From assembly GCF_016587375.1 (NCBI RefSeq), contig NZ_BNJG01000001.1:3168001-3232000 (forward strand): DNA of 64,000 nt. The letters run 5' to 3'. This DNA comes from Ktedonobacter robiniae (lineage in GTDB: Bacteria; Chloroflexota; Ktedonobacteria; Ktedonobacterales; Ktedonobacteraceae). Shown piece after piece: positions 25,631-34,311 of the stretch. The notes beneath the pieces are model-generated. The model searched no databases, had not been told where the DNA came from, and saw nothing but the letters and a program-made list of their open reading frames with translations. The position numbers and the translations under genes were made by a program. Positions within the stretch are counted from its first letter, which is position 1, and every line of letters begins with the position of its first letter.

Positions 25631-26308
25631 ATGCTCATTAATATTCCTGAGAGCTGGCATGAAGTGCTCAATGGTGAACTGGAGAAGGACTATTTCAAGA
25701 AATTAGAGGCGTTCGTGGATAACGAGCGAGTTCATTATGAAGTGTTTCCTCCAGAAGAAGATCTCTTCTCGGCTCTGCGTTTGACCCCCTACGACAAAGT
25801 CAATGTACTCTTGTTGGGACAGGACCCCTATCACGACAATAATCAGGCGCACGGCCTCTGTTTCTCGGTGCGCCCAGGCATTAAGCCCCCTCCCTCGCTG
25901 GTCAACATGTTCAAAGAATTGCGCAATGATGTCGGTTTTCAAATTCCGAACAATGGCTACCTGGTTCCCTGGGCGGAGCAGGGTATCCTGATGCTCAATG
26001 CCGTACTGACGGTGCGTGCCCACGAACCCAATTCGCATAAGAATCACGGTTGGGAGAAGTTTACGGACGAGATTATCCGGCGCGTCAACGCCAAGGATGA
26101 CCAGGTAGTCTTCGTACTCTGGGGTGGTTATGCCCAGAAGAAGAAGGCCCTCATCGACACCACCAAACATCGCATCATTGAGTCGGCTCATCCCTCGCCG
26201 CTCTCGGCGCGCAACGGTTTCTTTGGCAGCCGCCCCTTCTCCGCCATCAACTCCGCCCTGCGCGAAGCGGGCAAGCCAGAGATCAACTGGCAGTTGCCTA
26301 ATTTGTAG
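25631..26308 (+). CDS. ung: Uracil-DNA glycosylase, family 1
   Basis: 225-residue enzyme removing uracil from DNA. The water-activating motif GQDPYH lies at about residues 63-68, with catalytic Asp and Tyr. The minor-groove leucine loop HPSPLSA is at about 187-193. Also present are FSV, NAVLTVRAHEPNSH and VLWGGYAQKK. Length and motif order are those of family 1 Ung. With nth about 20 kb away, the window holds two base-excision repair enzymes, but they are not linked in an operon. A perfect 78-nt palindrome starts 4 bp after the stop. Confidence 0.96.
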   Translation: MLINIPESWHEVLNGELEKDYFKKLEAFVDNERVHYEVFPPEEDLFSALRLTPYDKVNVLLLGQDPYHDNNQAHGLCFSVRPGIKPPPSLVNMFKELRNDVGFQIPNNGYLVPWAEQGILMLNAVLTVRAHEPNSHKNHGWEKFTDEIIRRVNAKDDQVVFVLWGGYAQKKKALIDTTKHRIIESAHPSPLSARNGFFGSRPFSAINSALREAGKPEINWQLPNL

Positions 26309-26312
26309 TAAT

Positions 26313-26390
26313 ATGAATAGTATAGAGGAAGCTGCCCGGCGCTGCTGGCGTACGCCAGCAGCGCCGGGCAGCTTCCTCTATACTATTCAT
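26313..26390. terminator. Perfect 78-nt palindrome (39-bp arms, no loop)
   Basis: Bases 26313-26351 are the exact reverse complement of 26352-26390, centred on GCGTACGC. It fills most of the gap between ung and the FGGY kinase gene. It has the longest stem in the window. Confidence 0.88.
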
Positions 26391-26411
26391 TACTCCGAGA
26401 GATGAAAGACC

Positions 26412-27920
26412 ATGATTGAGAACCAGCAAGCATATATTGCCCCATATATCCTGGCGCTTGATGTCGGTACCTCTTCGACACGCGCTCTGCTCTTCGATGC
26501 CAGGGGACAGGGAGTCACAGGCATTGGATCACAAAAAAAGTATCAATTGACGACCAGCCATAACGGCGAGGCCAGTCTCGATGCGGATATATTGACGGAG
26601 ATCGTTGCTGCTACCATTGACGAGGTGTTGCATCAGATGGGGACGCGGGCCAGCGAGGTCAAGGCCGTGGCCCTGGATACCTTCTGGCATAGCCTGGTCG
26701 GCGTAGATGCCCAGAATAAAGCACTCACACCGGTAATCACCTGGGAGGATACACGCCCTGCATCGATGGTGCAAACACTGGGAGAGCACCTGGACGAGCA
26801 GAAAGTACACCAGCGCGTTGGCGCCCGTTTTCATGCCAGCTACTGGCCAGCGAAGCTAACCTGGCTGGCACGGGAGCAGAAAGAGGTGTACGGCAGGGTA
26901 ACGCAGTGGATCTCCTATGGTGAGTACCTGCATCGCGTCTTGTTGGGGAAATCGGTGTGTAGTCTCTCGATGGCTTCGGGCACGGGGATGCTCAACATTC
27001 GTGAGCGAGCCTGGGATAGCGAACTGGTGCAATATTTAGGGATCAAAGATGGGCAGTTGCCACAGCTTGGCGACTATAAGGATGGGATTACAGGGCTGAC
27101 GGACGCATATCAGCAGCGCTGGCCGCAACTACAAAAGGTGACCTGGTTCCCCGCCCTGGGCGATGGCGCGGTGGCGAATGTCGGCTCAGGCGCGACAACG
27201 CTGGGATGTTGGGCCTTGACGATGGGTACCTCCAGCGCGATTCGCGCCATCGTGGAGCCGGAGCAGGTCGTTCCCTCCATGGGTCTGTGGCTCTACCTGG
27301 TCGATCGTAAGCGGGCCGTTGTCGGAGGAGCCTTGAGCCAGGGTGGGAACGTGCTCGCCTGGTTGCGAGACACGCTGGGCCTGGAGGATCTCAAGCAAGC
27401 GGAACAGCTTGCGCAAGCCGTTGAGCCAGATGGGCACGGCCTGACGATCCTGCCCTTTATTTCGGGCGAGCGCAGCCTGGGCTGGCAAGGTTCGCGCCGC
27501 ATGACGATTGCGGGCCTCTCGCTACATACGACGCCAGGTATGTTACTGCGCGCAGGTATCGAATCCCTGGCCTATCAGTTAAAGCAGGTCTATGACGAGC
27601 TGCATCGCGTGCTCCCGTTTGAGGAGCAGCATGTGCCGCAGGTGATCTGCAATGGCGGAGCGGTCCTGGGCATGCCATTGATGCAGCGGATCCTAGCCGA
27701 CACACTTGGTGCACCGATCTATCCCTCACGCGACTCCGAAGCCTCCTCGCGTGGTGCAGCTCTGCTGGCGCTTGAGGCGTTAGGCCTGATCGAGGATATC
27801 ACAAAGGTCAAACCCAACCTCGGGGAGAGCAAGAGGCCAGACGCGAAGCTGGGCAGTATCTATCAGCAGGGACTCGCACGCCAGCAGAAGCTGTACCATA
27901 TGCTGCAAGAGCCCCTGTAG
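26412..27920 (+). CDS. FGGY-family carbohydrate kinase (gluconokinase-like)
   Basis: 502 residues with the two actin-like ATPase domains of FGGY kinases. Phosphate-1 loop ILALDVGTSSTRALLFD (about 13-29); substrate region DTFWHSL and TWEDTRP; second domain with TMGTSSAIR, GGALSQGGNVLAW, and ICNGGAVLGMPLMQRILAD (adenosine motif), ending with SEASSRGAALLAL. DTFWHSLVGVD and GERSLGW are closer to gluconokinase/uncharacterised sugar kinases than to glycerol kinase, but the substrate is not certain. No sugar transporter or dehydrogenase gene is adjacent. ATG 26412 follows GAGAGATGAAAGACC. Confidence 0.88.
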   Translation: MIENQQAYIAPYILALDVGTSSTRALLFDARGQGVTGIGSQKKYQLTTSHNGEASLDADILTEIVAATIDEVLHQMGTRASEVKAVALDTFWHSLVGVDAQNKALTPVITWEDTRPASMVQTLGEHLDEQKVHQRVGARFHASYWPAKLTWLAREQKEVYGRVTQWISYGEYLHRVLLGKSVCSLSMASGTGMLNIRERAWDSELVQYLGIKDGQLPQLGDYKDGITGLTDAYQQRWPQLQKVTWFPALGDGAVANVGSGATTLGCWALTMGTSSAIRAIVEPEQVVPSMGLWLYLVDRKRAVVGGALSQGGNVLAWLRDTLGLEDLKQAEQLAQAVEPDGHGLTILPFISGERSLGWQGSRRMTIAGLSLHTTPGMLLRAGIESLAYQLKQVYDELHRVLPFEEQHVPQVICNGGAVLGMPLMQRILADTLGAPIYPSRDSEASSRGAALLALEALGLIEDITKVKPNLGESKRPDAKLGSIYQQGLARQQKLYHMLQEPL

Positions 27921-27969
27921 GGACTATGTGTGAACCTTAACGATGCTGATTGACAAATACTGTGAAAAA

Positions 27970-28019
27970 ACATTTGTATTGTATGCTTGGCAGAGCTACC
28001 AAGCATACAATACAAATGT
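27970..28019. terminator. Perfect hairpin, 21-bp stem
   Basis: Arms 27970-27990 and 27999-28019, loop 8 nt. A run of A precedes the left arm, so on the minus strand it would have a U-tract and could serve the leftward monooxygenase operon ending at 28138 as well as the kinase gene. Confidence 0.8.
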
Positions 28020-28137
28020 AAGATGTCATTTTTGTTGGTAGGGAAATGCGCACTTCATTCAGTTACAGGTTTGCAGAGATGCAATGCTTCCAGCAAGCTT
28101 TGCCATGTTGTTATGTCCAATTCCAAGAATGTAACAT

Positions 28138-29910
28138 TTATAAATTCAGCAGACGTAGCAGGCGTTGCGCGAACGCAGTTGCCTCACCTGCATGGAAAAC
28201 CCCGAGGATGTAGCGGTCGGGTCGCACCAGCAGGTAAAGATCGTGTCGTCCCTGAAAAAGGGCCTGCAAGGAGCCATCAAGATCATAAACTGGTGTGAGG
28301 TGAGGTGGAATGTGCCGCTCCGAGGGGGCGTGGCGCAAGCGTGGAACGAGCACGATATAGCGAGGTTTGAGGCACGACCAGGCTGGGTGCTGCAAGGGGT
28401 CCTCCACCAGGCCCTCCTCAGGGTCGAGCCGGATGAGGCTAAAACCCGGGCCAAGCAGGTCATCCAGGGCCAGGAGCTGGTGCGCGCAGGTGAGCATCTG
28501 AGGTTGGGGCAGGTAGGAGCCGGGCAGATGACGAAAACCTGGCAAGCGCGTGGGCAGGATGAGCCCCTGGCTATAGCGAGGCTGCGGTTTAACGCGCATC
28601 TCGCGTAGACTCTCCGTAAACGCCGGTATGCGTGCTATGACTCCTCGCAGGAGGAGATCGCGCAGTAGTGCGACCAGGCGGTTGGAGGGCATGATGATTC
28701 TACCTAGGGTGGAGGAGAAGAGAATCATCTCGCGGATGTGTGGCACACGCTCGCCCTGATAGCTGGCGAGGATCGACTGGTCCGCGCGCCGCTGGAGGAC
28801 GAGCGCGACCTTCCAGCAGAGATTATGCACATCGCGCAGGCCGCTATTCATGCCTTGTCCACCAAAGGGCGGCATCAGGTGCGCGGCATCGCCGAGCAGG
28901 AAGACGCGATGATGAGCGAGGCGTGAGGTCATGGTCGCATAGAAGGTGTAGACCGCTTTGCGAGAGATCTGTGCTGGCTTCCCTGCGGACCAGTGTCGCT
29001 GGGCTAGCCGCGATTGCCTAATAAGCGCCTGGATGCACTCCTCGCGTAGCATATCCTCGCTCTCTTCCTGCGAGTGCAGCATAAACTCCCAGCGGCGACC
29101 CTGAGCGGGCGCGGGTACAGTCACCGCGGGCCGCGTGGGATTGCAGAAGAAAATAATGGCGTTCGTGGGATCATCGTCCTCGACACAATCCACGACCAGC
29201 CAGCGCTGGGGGGCCTGTCTCGCTTGCACTGCTTCCTGGGGCCTCCTCAGTCTGGCTGCCAGGGGGAGAAGTGCCTGGCTTAAGGAGGGGGCGTGCATGC
29301 TGAGTGCGAGGGCATGGCGTACGGGGCTACGCCCTCCATCACAGGCCAATAAGAAGGCGCACCGCACCTGGATCTGTTGCTCGCCTGGTGCGCGTAAGGT
29401 GAGCAAGACCTCGTGCTCGCTCTGCTTGAAGGTGAGCAGTTCATGCTGAAAGTAGACACGCGCATGTGGGAAGCGTGCAAGCCCATGGAGCAAGGCCTGC
29501 TCGAAGGTTGGCTGGTGAAAGGTTGAGATCAAGGGGAAGCCATTGCGCTGCTGGGTGGGGGCCACGCGCGCGAGGAGATGAGGTCCTGAGAGATAGTGTG
29601 CCTCTGTTCCCAGGCGCATAGAGGGCAGAAGCGCATCGCGTAGTCCTATGGCCTGGCAGAAGCGCAACCCCTCGTCATCAATCGAAATGGCGCGTGGAAA
29701 CGTGCAGAGCCCCTCGTTGCGCTCTATGAGCAGTGTCGAGACGCCGAGCAGGCCCAGGAGATTGGCGGCCGCCAGCCCGGTTGGACCGGCCCCCACAATG
29801 ATGACCGAGCTATAGGCTGGTAGCTTGCCTGAAATGGGTGCGTGCCGAGGATGATCCAGGAGATCATCCTCGGCGTTCTCTTCCTCCAGGTGTGGTTCCT
29901 CTTGCATCAT
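28138..29910 (-). CDS. FAD-dependent aromatic monooxygenase (MhpA/PgaE-like)
   Basis: 590 residues of the class A flavoprotein hydroxylases. FAD-binding Rossmann motif IIVGAGPTGLAAANLLG (about 36-52) with ribose-binding acid LIERNEG; DG motif ACDGGRSPVRHAL; second FAD motif GDAAHLMPPFGGQGMNSGL. The C-terminal ~170 residues (from ~LILPTRLPGFRHLPGSYLP) look like the thioredoxin-like domain of phenol hydroxylase/PgaE-type enzymes. These hydroxylate aromatic or polyketide substrates with NAD(P)H and O2. Its ATG overlaps the stop of the upstream ketosynthase-like gene by 4 bp (ATGA). As last gene of the ketosynthase operon it probably hydroxylates the product (inference). Confidence 0.9.
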   Translation of the reverse strand: MMQEEPHLEEENAEDDLLDHPRHAPISGKLPAYSSVIIVGAGPTGLAAANLLGLLGVSTLLIERNEGLCTFPRAISIDDEGLRFCQAIGLRDALLPSMRLGTEAHYLSGPHLLARVAPTQQRNGFPLISTFHQPTFEQALLHGLARFPHARVYFQHELLTFKQSEHEVLLTLRAPGEQQIQVRCAFLLACDGGRSPVRHALALSMHAPSLSQALLPLAARLRRPQEAVQARQAPQRWLVVDCVEDDDPTNAIIFFCNPTRPAVTVPAPAQGRRWEFMLHSQEESEDMLREECIQALIRQSRLAQRHWSAGKPAQISRKAVYTFYATMTSRLAHHRVFLLGDAAHLMPPFGGQGMNSGLRDVHNLCWKVALVLQRRADQSILASYQGERVPHIREMILFSSTLGRIIMPSNRLVALLRDLLLRGVIARIPAFTESLREMRVKPQPRYSQGLILPTRLPGFRHLPGSYLPQPQMLTCAHQLLALDDLLGPGFSLIRLDPEEGLVEDPLQHPAWSCLKPRYIVLVPRLRHAPSERHIPPHLTPVYDLDGSLQALFQGRHDLYLLVRPDRYILGVFHAGEATAFAQRLLRLLNL

Positions 29911-31181
29911 GGCTCCCGTGTGAATGCCAGGACAACATTGGAGCCGCCCAGACCGCGACCAGCGACCAGTACCCCCGAAGATGCGTCCTTGTGCTCGATA
30001 GGTCGGGCCTCATTGCGCACCAGGTCCAGGTGGTAGCGCGGATCGGGATCATCGCAGTTGAGCGTTGGGGGAATCACTCCATGCTTGAGGGCCAGGAGCG
30101 CGGTTAGAGCGTCAATGGCCCCGGCGGCTGCATAGCTATGGCCAATGCTGGTGCGGGGAACGCTGACCGGGATGCGCTCGCTCTCGGCATCAAAGGCCAG
30201 TCTGAGAGCCTCGGCCTCGCCCTGGTCCGAAGCGGGATGCGCACGTCCATCGAGCTGTACATAGGCCAGGTCGGAGGGTTGTAGCCTTCCCTGGTTCAGG
30301 GCCTGACACATGGCGCGTGCGTACTGGGTGCCATCACAGGAAGGGGCATGCAAGCCCTGGGCCTCATTGGTCTGGCCATAGCCAACGAGTTCGCCATAGA
30401 TGGTTGCGCCACGGCGGCGAGCATGCTCATACTCTTCCAGGATGCAGATGCCCGCACCTTCGGCCAGAATCAGACCTGTGGCTCGTTGATCGAAGGGCCG
30501 ATAGGCATTCGGATCATCGCTCGTCGTGCAAACGCCCTGCTGGGCCAGGACGCGCAGGAGCAGGGGATGGAGGAAAGCTTCGCAACCGCCAGCGATAATC
30601 ATATCCGCGGTATTGCGACGAATGGCTCCCGCAGCCATGCCAAGCGCGTTGAGACCGCTGACCGCGTCGTTAACGGGCGTTTTACAGTAGCCCTGGATGT
30701 TATAGCGAATAGCGGCCTGCCCAACGTTGGCCACATTGAGCCAGGCGATAGCAGTATAGGCGCTGACAAAGCGCGGCCCCCGTGTGTAGAGCGTATGTAG
30801 TTGCTTAAGAACAAAGTCTACCCCACCCATAGCATTGGCGATGACGGCCCCTACGCGGCGTGGATTCTCATGCGCCAGGTCGAGTCCAGCATCCATAATA
30901 GCTTCCTGGATGGCGGCAAAGGCGAAGTGCGTCATGCGATCCGTGCGATTGGCGAGCTTGCGGTCAATATAATCTTCAGTCACGAAGTCGCGAACGGCCC
31001 CCGCTACCCAGAGAGGCAGGTTGGCATGTGCATAGTTCTCATGTGGCTCCAGGCACGTGATGCCTGAGATACCATCGCGGCTGGCCTGCCAGAAGTTGGC
31101 GGTTCCAATACCATTAGGGGCGACCACACCCAGGCCTGTAACCACTACCCGGCGTTGCTGATTATTAGCCATAATTTTCAT
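29907..31181 (-). CDS. Ketosynthase-like protein without catalytic Cys (KS-beta / chain-length-factor-like)
   Basis: 424-residue thiolase-fold protein clearly of the KS family: RRVVVTGLGVVAPNGIG start, RATGLILAEGAGICILEEYE and GHSYAAAGAIDAL. The active-site Cys is replaced: the elbow reads VNDAVSGLNALG, with Ala where KS-alpha has Cys. The first active-site His is replaced by Asp (LDGRAHPASD). The second His (SIGHSYAAAG) remains. This is the pattern of chain length factors, which heterodimerise with KS-alpha, though classic ones have Gln at the Cys position. The first ATG (31181) overlaps the KS-alpha stop by 17 bp; ATG 31172 is an alternative. The coupling supports a KS-alpha/beta complex. 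Confidence 0.85.
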   Translation of the reverse strand: MKIMANNQQRRVVVTGLGVVAPNGIGTANFWQASRDGISGITCLEPHENYAHANLPLWVAGAVRDFVTEDYIDRKLANRTDRMTHFAFAAIQEAIMDAGLDLAHENPRRVGAVIANAMGGVDFVLKQLHTLYTRGPRFVSAYTAIAWLNVANVGQAAIRYNIQGYCKTPVNDAVSGLNALGMAAGAIRRNTADMIIAGGCEAFLHPLLLRVLAQQGVCTTSDDPNAYRPFDQRATGLILAEGAGICILEEYEHARRRGATIYGELVGYGQTNEAQGLHAPSCDGTQYARAMCQALNQGRLQPSDLAYVQLDGRAHPASDQGEAEALRLAFDAESERIPVSVPRTSIGHSYAAAGAIDALTALLALKHGVIPPTLNCDDPDPRYHLDLVRNEARPIEHKDASSGVLVAGRGLGGSNVVLAFTREP

Positions 31182-32490
31182 TACCCATAGTTTCTTTTAG
31201 CCAGTCAGGTTGAGCGAAGACGAGGACGCTATTGACTCCGCCGAAGCCACTAGAATGAGAGAGCGCTACTTTGACGGCGCTTGCGCGAGCGACATTGGGG
31301 ACATAATCAAGATCACAGAAAGGATCGGGATGCTCCTGATTGAGGGTTGGGGGCAGCAATTGTTGATCGATAACCATGGCGGTCACGACGGCCTCGATCG
31401 CGCTGGCGGCTCCCTGGGTATGCCCGATCATCGACTTGGTAGCGCTGATGGGTATTTTATAGGCATATTCGCCGAAGAGCGCCTTATAGGCCGCGGTCTC
31501 CGCGATCTCATTAGGCGGCGTCGAGCTACCATGCGAGTTGATGTAGCCAAGATCGGAGAAGCGCAGTTGGCAATCCTCAATCGCCTGCTCCAGTAGATGG
31601 TGCAGGGGCGCGCCATCGGACGGTAAGGCTGTCATATGATAGGCGTTGCTATTGGTGTTAAAGCCGATAATTTCCGCGTAGATGTGCGCGCCGCGCGCAA
31701 GGGCAGTCTCGCGCTCCTCCAAAAGAAGCATGCCCGCGCCTTCGGCCATGACAAAGCCGTCACGTTTATGATCATAGGGGCGCGAGGCCTGTTCGGGCGT
31801 ATCGTTATAGATGGTGCTGAGGGCACCCATGACGCAGAAGACGTCCAATCCTATCGGGCTGATCGCAGAATCCGTTCCCCCGGCTAGCATACGCTCTACC
31901 TGCCCCTCCTGAATAAGCCAGTAGGCCTCGCCGATGGCATCCGCGCCCGCTGAACAGCCAGTCGCGATCACCGTGCTGGGACCATGCAACTGATGATGGG
32001 CGGCGACGCTCATGGCGGAGGCGTGTGTCATCAGGGACGTGGCGCTAATGGAATCGTCGGCCAGTCCCTGGAGACCGTCTTTGGTAAGTTGTAGCCAAAG
32101 CCGCTCGCCCTCTTCTACATAGGACATCGCGCTCCCCACGTAGACACCGAAGTGTTCGCGCTCCTCCTGTGTGAGAGAAGATGGAAGGCCCGCGTCTTGC
32201 CAGGCCAGATTGGCCGCTGCGACTGCGAATTGGGTGCAGCGATCCAGGTGTGTCATCTCCATAGGGGTGAGTCCCAGGCGTTGCGGCTCAAAATGCGCGA
32301 CTTCGCCGGCGATACGTACAGGGAGGGTGCTGGCATCGAAGCGCGTGATGTGGCGAATACCCGATTGACCAGCCACGCACGCCTGCCAGAAATCGTCTTT
32401 CCCAATCCCGTTGGGAGCGACAACCCCGAGACCTGTAATGACGACCCGGCGTCTGGAAGGGGCTGAGGAATGGAGCTGTATGTCATCCAT
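31165..32490 (-). CDS. Beta-ketoacyl synthase, type II PKS KS-alpha-like
   Basis: About 441 residues with a complete catalytic triad: Cys in VIATGCSAGADAIG (about residue 179), His in INSHGSSTPPNE and His in KSMIGHTQGAASA, plus the conserved Lys. SNAYHMTALPSDGAP and HPDPFCDLDYVPN are closer to actinomycete KS-alpha of aromatic polyketide synthases than to primary FabF (judged from memory of those motifs). It would condense malonyl units on an acyl carrier protein, but no ACP gene is visible nearby. I chose ATG 32490 (MDDIQLHS) with GAGGGAG upstream. The open frame to 32598 is a less likely, Cys/Ser-rich extension. Confidence 0.88.
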   Translation of the reverse strand: MDDIQLHSSAPSRRRVVITGLGVVAPNGIGKDDFWQACVAGQSGIRHITRFDASTLPVRIAGEVAHFEPQRLGLTPMEMTHLDRCTQFAVAAANLAWQDAGLPSSLTQEEREHFGVYVGSAMSYVEEGERLWLQLTKDGLQGLADDSISATSLMTHASAMSVAAHHQLHGPSTVIATGCSAGADAIGEAYWLIQEGQVERMLAGGTDSAISPIGLDVFCVMGALSTIYNDTPEQASRPYDHKRDGFVMAEGAGMLLLEERETALARGAHIYAEIIGFNTNSNAYHMTALPSDGAPLHHLLEQAIEDCQLRFSDLGYINSHGSSTPPNEIAETAAYKALFGEYAYKIPISATKSMIGHTQGAASAIEAVVTAMVIDQQLLPPTLNQEHPDPFCDLDYVPNVARASAVKVALSHSSGFGGVNSVLVFAQPDWLKETMGNENYG

Positions 32491-32594
32491 AAAAGATTCT
32501 CCCTCTAACCTGATTTTCTCAGACAAGGATGCCTGAGTAAAGAGCGCTTTGAACCTCGAAGAAGGATCACTACAGGAACAATAGCAAGAGAGTG

Positions 32595-33539
32595 TCACAG
32601 AGTCTGCGATTGTGGTAGCGGGCGTTGTGGTTTTTCTCCTTGTAGAAAGGCCTCAATGAGTGGTGTGACGACCTCGGCCTGCGAATACATAAAGAAGCGC
32701 TCTGCTCCTTGTACAACGTGATACGCGGCACAGTTAGGCAATTGCTTCGCCATCCAGCGCGTCTTGTATTCGGGGGAGAGCGCGTCATCGGCGCGATTGA
32801 TCAAGAGCACAGGCATCGTGAGTGCTGAGATGCGTTGGCGCATCTCAAAATAGTGGATGACAGGCAGAACTGAGTATTTATAAACAAAGGGCCAGCGCGC
32901 GATTTTTTGAAACTGCTCCTCAATGAGATGGCGGGGCAGAGCGGGCCTGGTTGTATTGCTTGGCGCGTGCGCCATGATATAGTTAATGACGGTACGGCGC
33001 AGAAACGCAGCGGGGAGTATATACTCGACAGGAAGGCGCACATATAGCTCATGGAGCAGCCAGATGAAAGGATGGGGAGCGATCTGGTAGTCGGCCCCCT
33101 GCGCGATGATAGTGAGCGAGCGGCAGCGTTGGGGGTAGCGCGCGGCAAACTCGAGCAGCACCATAGCGGCATCTCCATGCGCGAGCAGGTCCACCTGGTC
33201 GAGATGTAAGCCATCGAGGACGCCCCGAAGCTCCTCAACGCGAGCAGCCAGGCTGATGGCCTGTGTGGTGCGTGTCTCGCGCCGTCGGTAGAGAATCACG
33301 CGTCTCTGCTGACTAAGCGCGCGTACCTGGCGCGCATAGACAAACTCCAGGTGTTCAAGAATGGGAACCATGACCAGGGGCGTGCCCTGACCATGATCGA
33401 TAAGGGGAACGTCAAGTTTGCCAATAGAGGTACGTTGCCATAACGACTCAATATATGCGACATCCTCGTGAAAGGTAGCATCATCGATCTGGGCTGCGGT
33501 AAGAGCACTCAAGCCAAACCTCCCTGTCCGACACTCCAT
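32595..33539 (-). CDS. Alpha/beta-hydrolase-fold protein lacking nucleophile and His
   Basis: 314 residues. The alpha/beta-hydrolase fold is recognisable from IDHGQGTPLVMVPILEH, VEELRGVLDGLHLDQVDLLAH, FAARYPQRCRSLTII and the C-terminal MPVLLINRADDALSPE. The nucleophile elbow reads AHGDAA instead of G-H-S-x-G-G, so the Ser is Gly, and the terminal His region reads GAERFFMY instead of G-A-G-H, so the His is Arg. Only the acid turn remains. It is therefore probably not a hydrolase; a scaffold, cyclase-like or ligand-binding role fits better (inference). First gene of the leftward ketosynthase operon, about 104 bp before KS-alpha. ATG 33539. Confidence 0.8.
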   Translation of the reverse strand: MECRTGRFGLSALTAAQIDDATFHEDVAYIESLWQRTSIGKLDVPLIDHGQGTPLVMVPILEHLEFVYARQVRALSQQRRVILYRRRETRTTQAISLAARVEELRGVLDGLHLDQVDLLAHGDAAMVLLEFAARYPQRCRSLTIIAQGADYQIAPHPFIWLLHELYVRLPVEYILPAAFLRRTVINYIMAHAPSNTTRPALPRHLIEEQFQKIARWPFVYKYSVLPVIHYFEMRQRISALTMPVLLINRADDALSPEYKTRWMAKQLPNCAAYHVVQGAERFFMYSQAEVVTPLIEAFLQGEKPQRPLPQSQTL

Positions 33540-33735
33540 ACCCCCGGTAAATAGAGTGATATCTATGTGATGGGCAGCGTGCTATTTGAATAACGCTGCC
33601 CAATCGCTTCCATCTTGCTTAGTATATAATACGACAAAGGCGCGAATGAAAGTATGAGTAGTGTAACACCTCTCCTGTGAGGTGCCTAACATAAAAAGGA
33701 TGAGCTGGTATTTTAAAAAAGGACGCGCTGTTACT

Positions 33736-34218
33736 ATGATGAACGAGAATGCGGCGGATTTATCGCACCTCACAGTGCGACAGTGGATTACGGCCTTCAA
33801 CGCGCATGATGTGGAGGCCCTGGTGGCCCTCTACGCAGAGGAGGCCGAGTTATTTGATAGCGGTATGCCGGGTCCACGCCGTGGTAAGAGCCAGATCGAG
33901 AACTGGTTTCGCTGGCGCTTCCGCAGCACGCCAACTATTACCTATACAGAGCAGACGACCAGTAGGCGTGAAGAGGATACCTTTGAAGTGACCTGGATAG
34001 CCAGCGGGATTGGACCCCGAGTCCTGGGTCTGGGTGGCAAGCCCTTTCAGTCTCCAGGGAAGAGTGTCTTTGTACTCAACGAAGAGCGGATCTGGCGCCA
34101 GCAGGGAACCTATGACCACCTGGCCGTAATCCGGCAGATCGTACCCATATTGAACGTCTTACCGAGGGCCGTAGCAGAGTGGATCTACAGCCTGTATCTG
34201 AGGTGCAATGGTATCTAA
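33736..34218 (+). CDS. SnoaL-like (NTF2-fold) protein
   Basis: About 160 residues. LTVRQWITAFNAHDVEALVALYAEEAELFDSG is the classical start of SnoaL-like/NTF2 domains, followed by RRGKSQIENWFRWRFRSTP and a curved-sheet pattern ending ERIWRQQGTYDHLAVIRQI. SnoaL proteins cyclise aromatic polyketide intermediates, but the fold also serves many isomerase and binding roles. It is divergent from the KS operon across about 200 bp that would hold both promoters, which makes a role in that pathway plausible. ATG 33736 (or 33739) has AAAAAAGGA about 13 nt upstream; ATG 33700 and GTG 33682 are alternatives. Confidence 0.78.
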   Translation: MMNENAADLSHLTVRQWITAFNAHDVEALVALYAEEAELFDSGMPGPRRGKSQIENWFRWRFRSTPTITYTEQTTSRREEDTFEVTWIASGIGPRVLGLGGKPFQSPGKSVFVLNEERIWRQQGTYDHLAVIRQIVPILNVLPRAVAEWIYSLYLRCNGI

Positions 34219-34277
34219 ACAGTAAGGGATGTGCTGAAAAAATGCTTCACATTTTTTCAGCACATCCCTTACTGTTT
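34217..34277. terminator. Long perfect hairpin, 28-bp stem, 5-nt loop
   Basis: Arms 34217-34244 and 34250-34277. The left arm starts inside the SnoaL stop codon. It is shared with the convergent MFS gene ending at 34312. Confidence 0.83.
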
Positions 34278-34311
34278 GTTTTTGTTCCAGTGGCTAGTCG
34301 GTGTTTGAACC

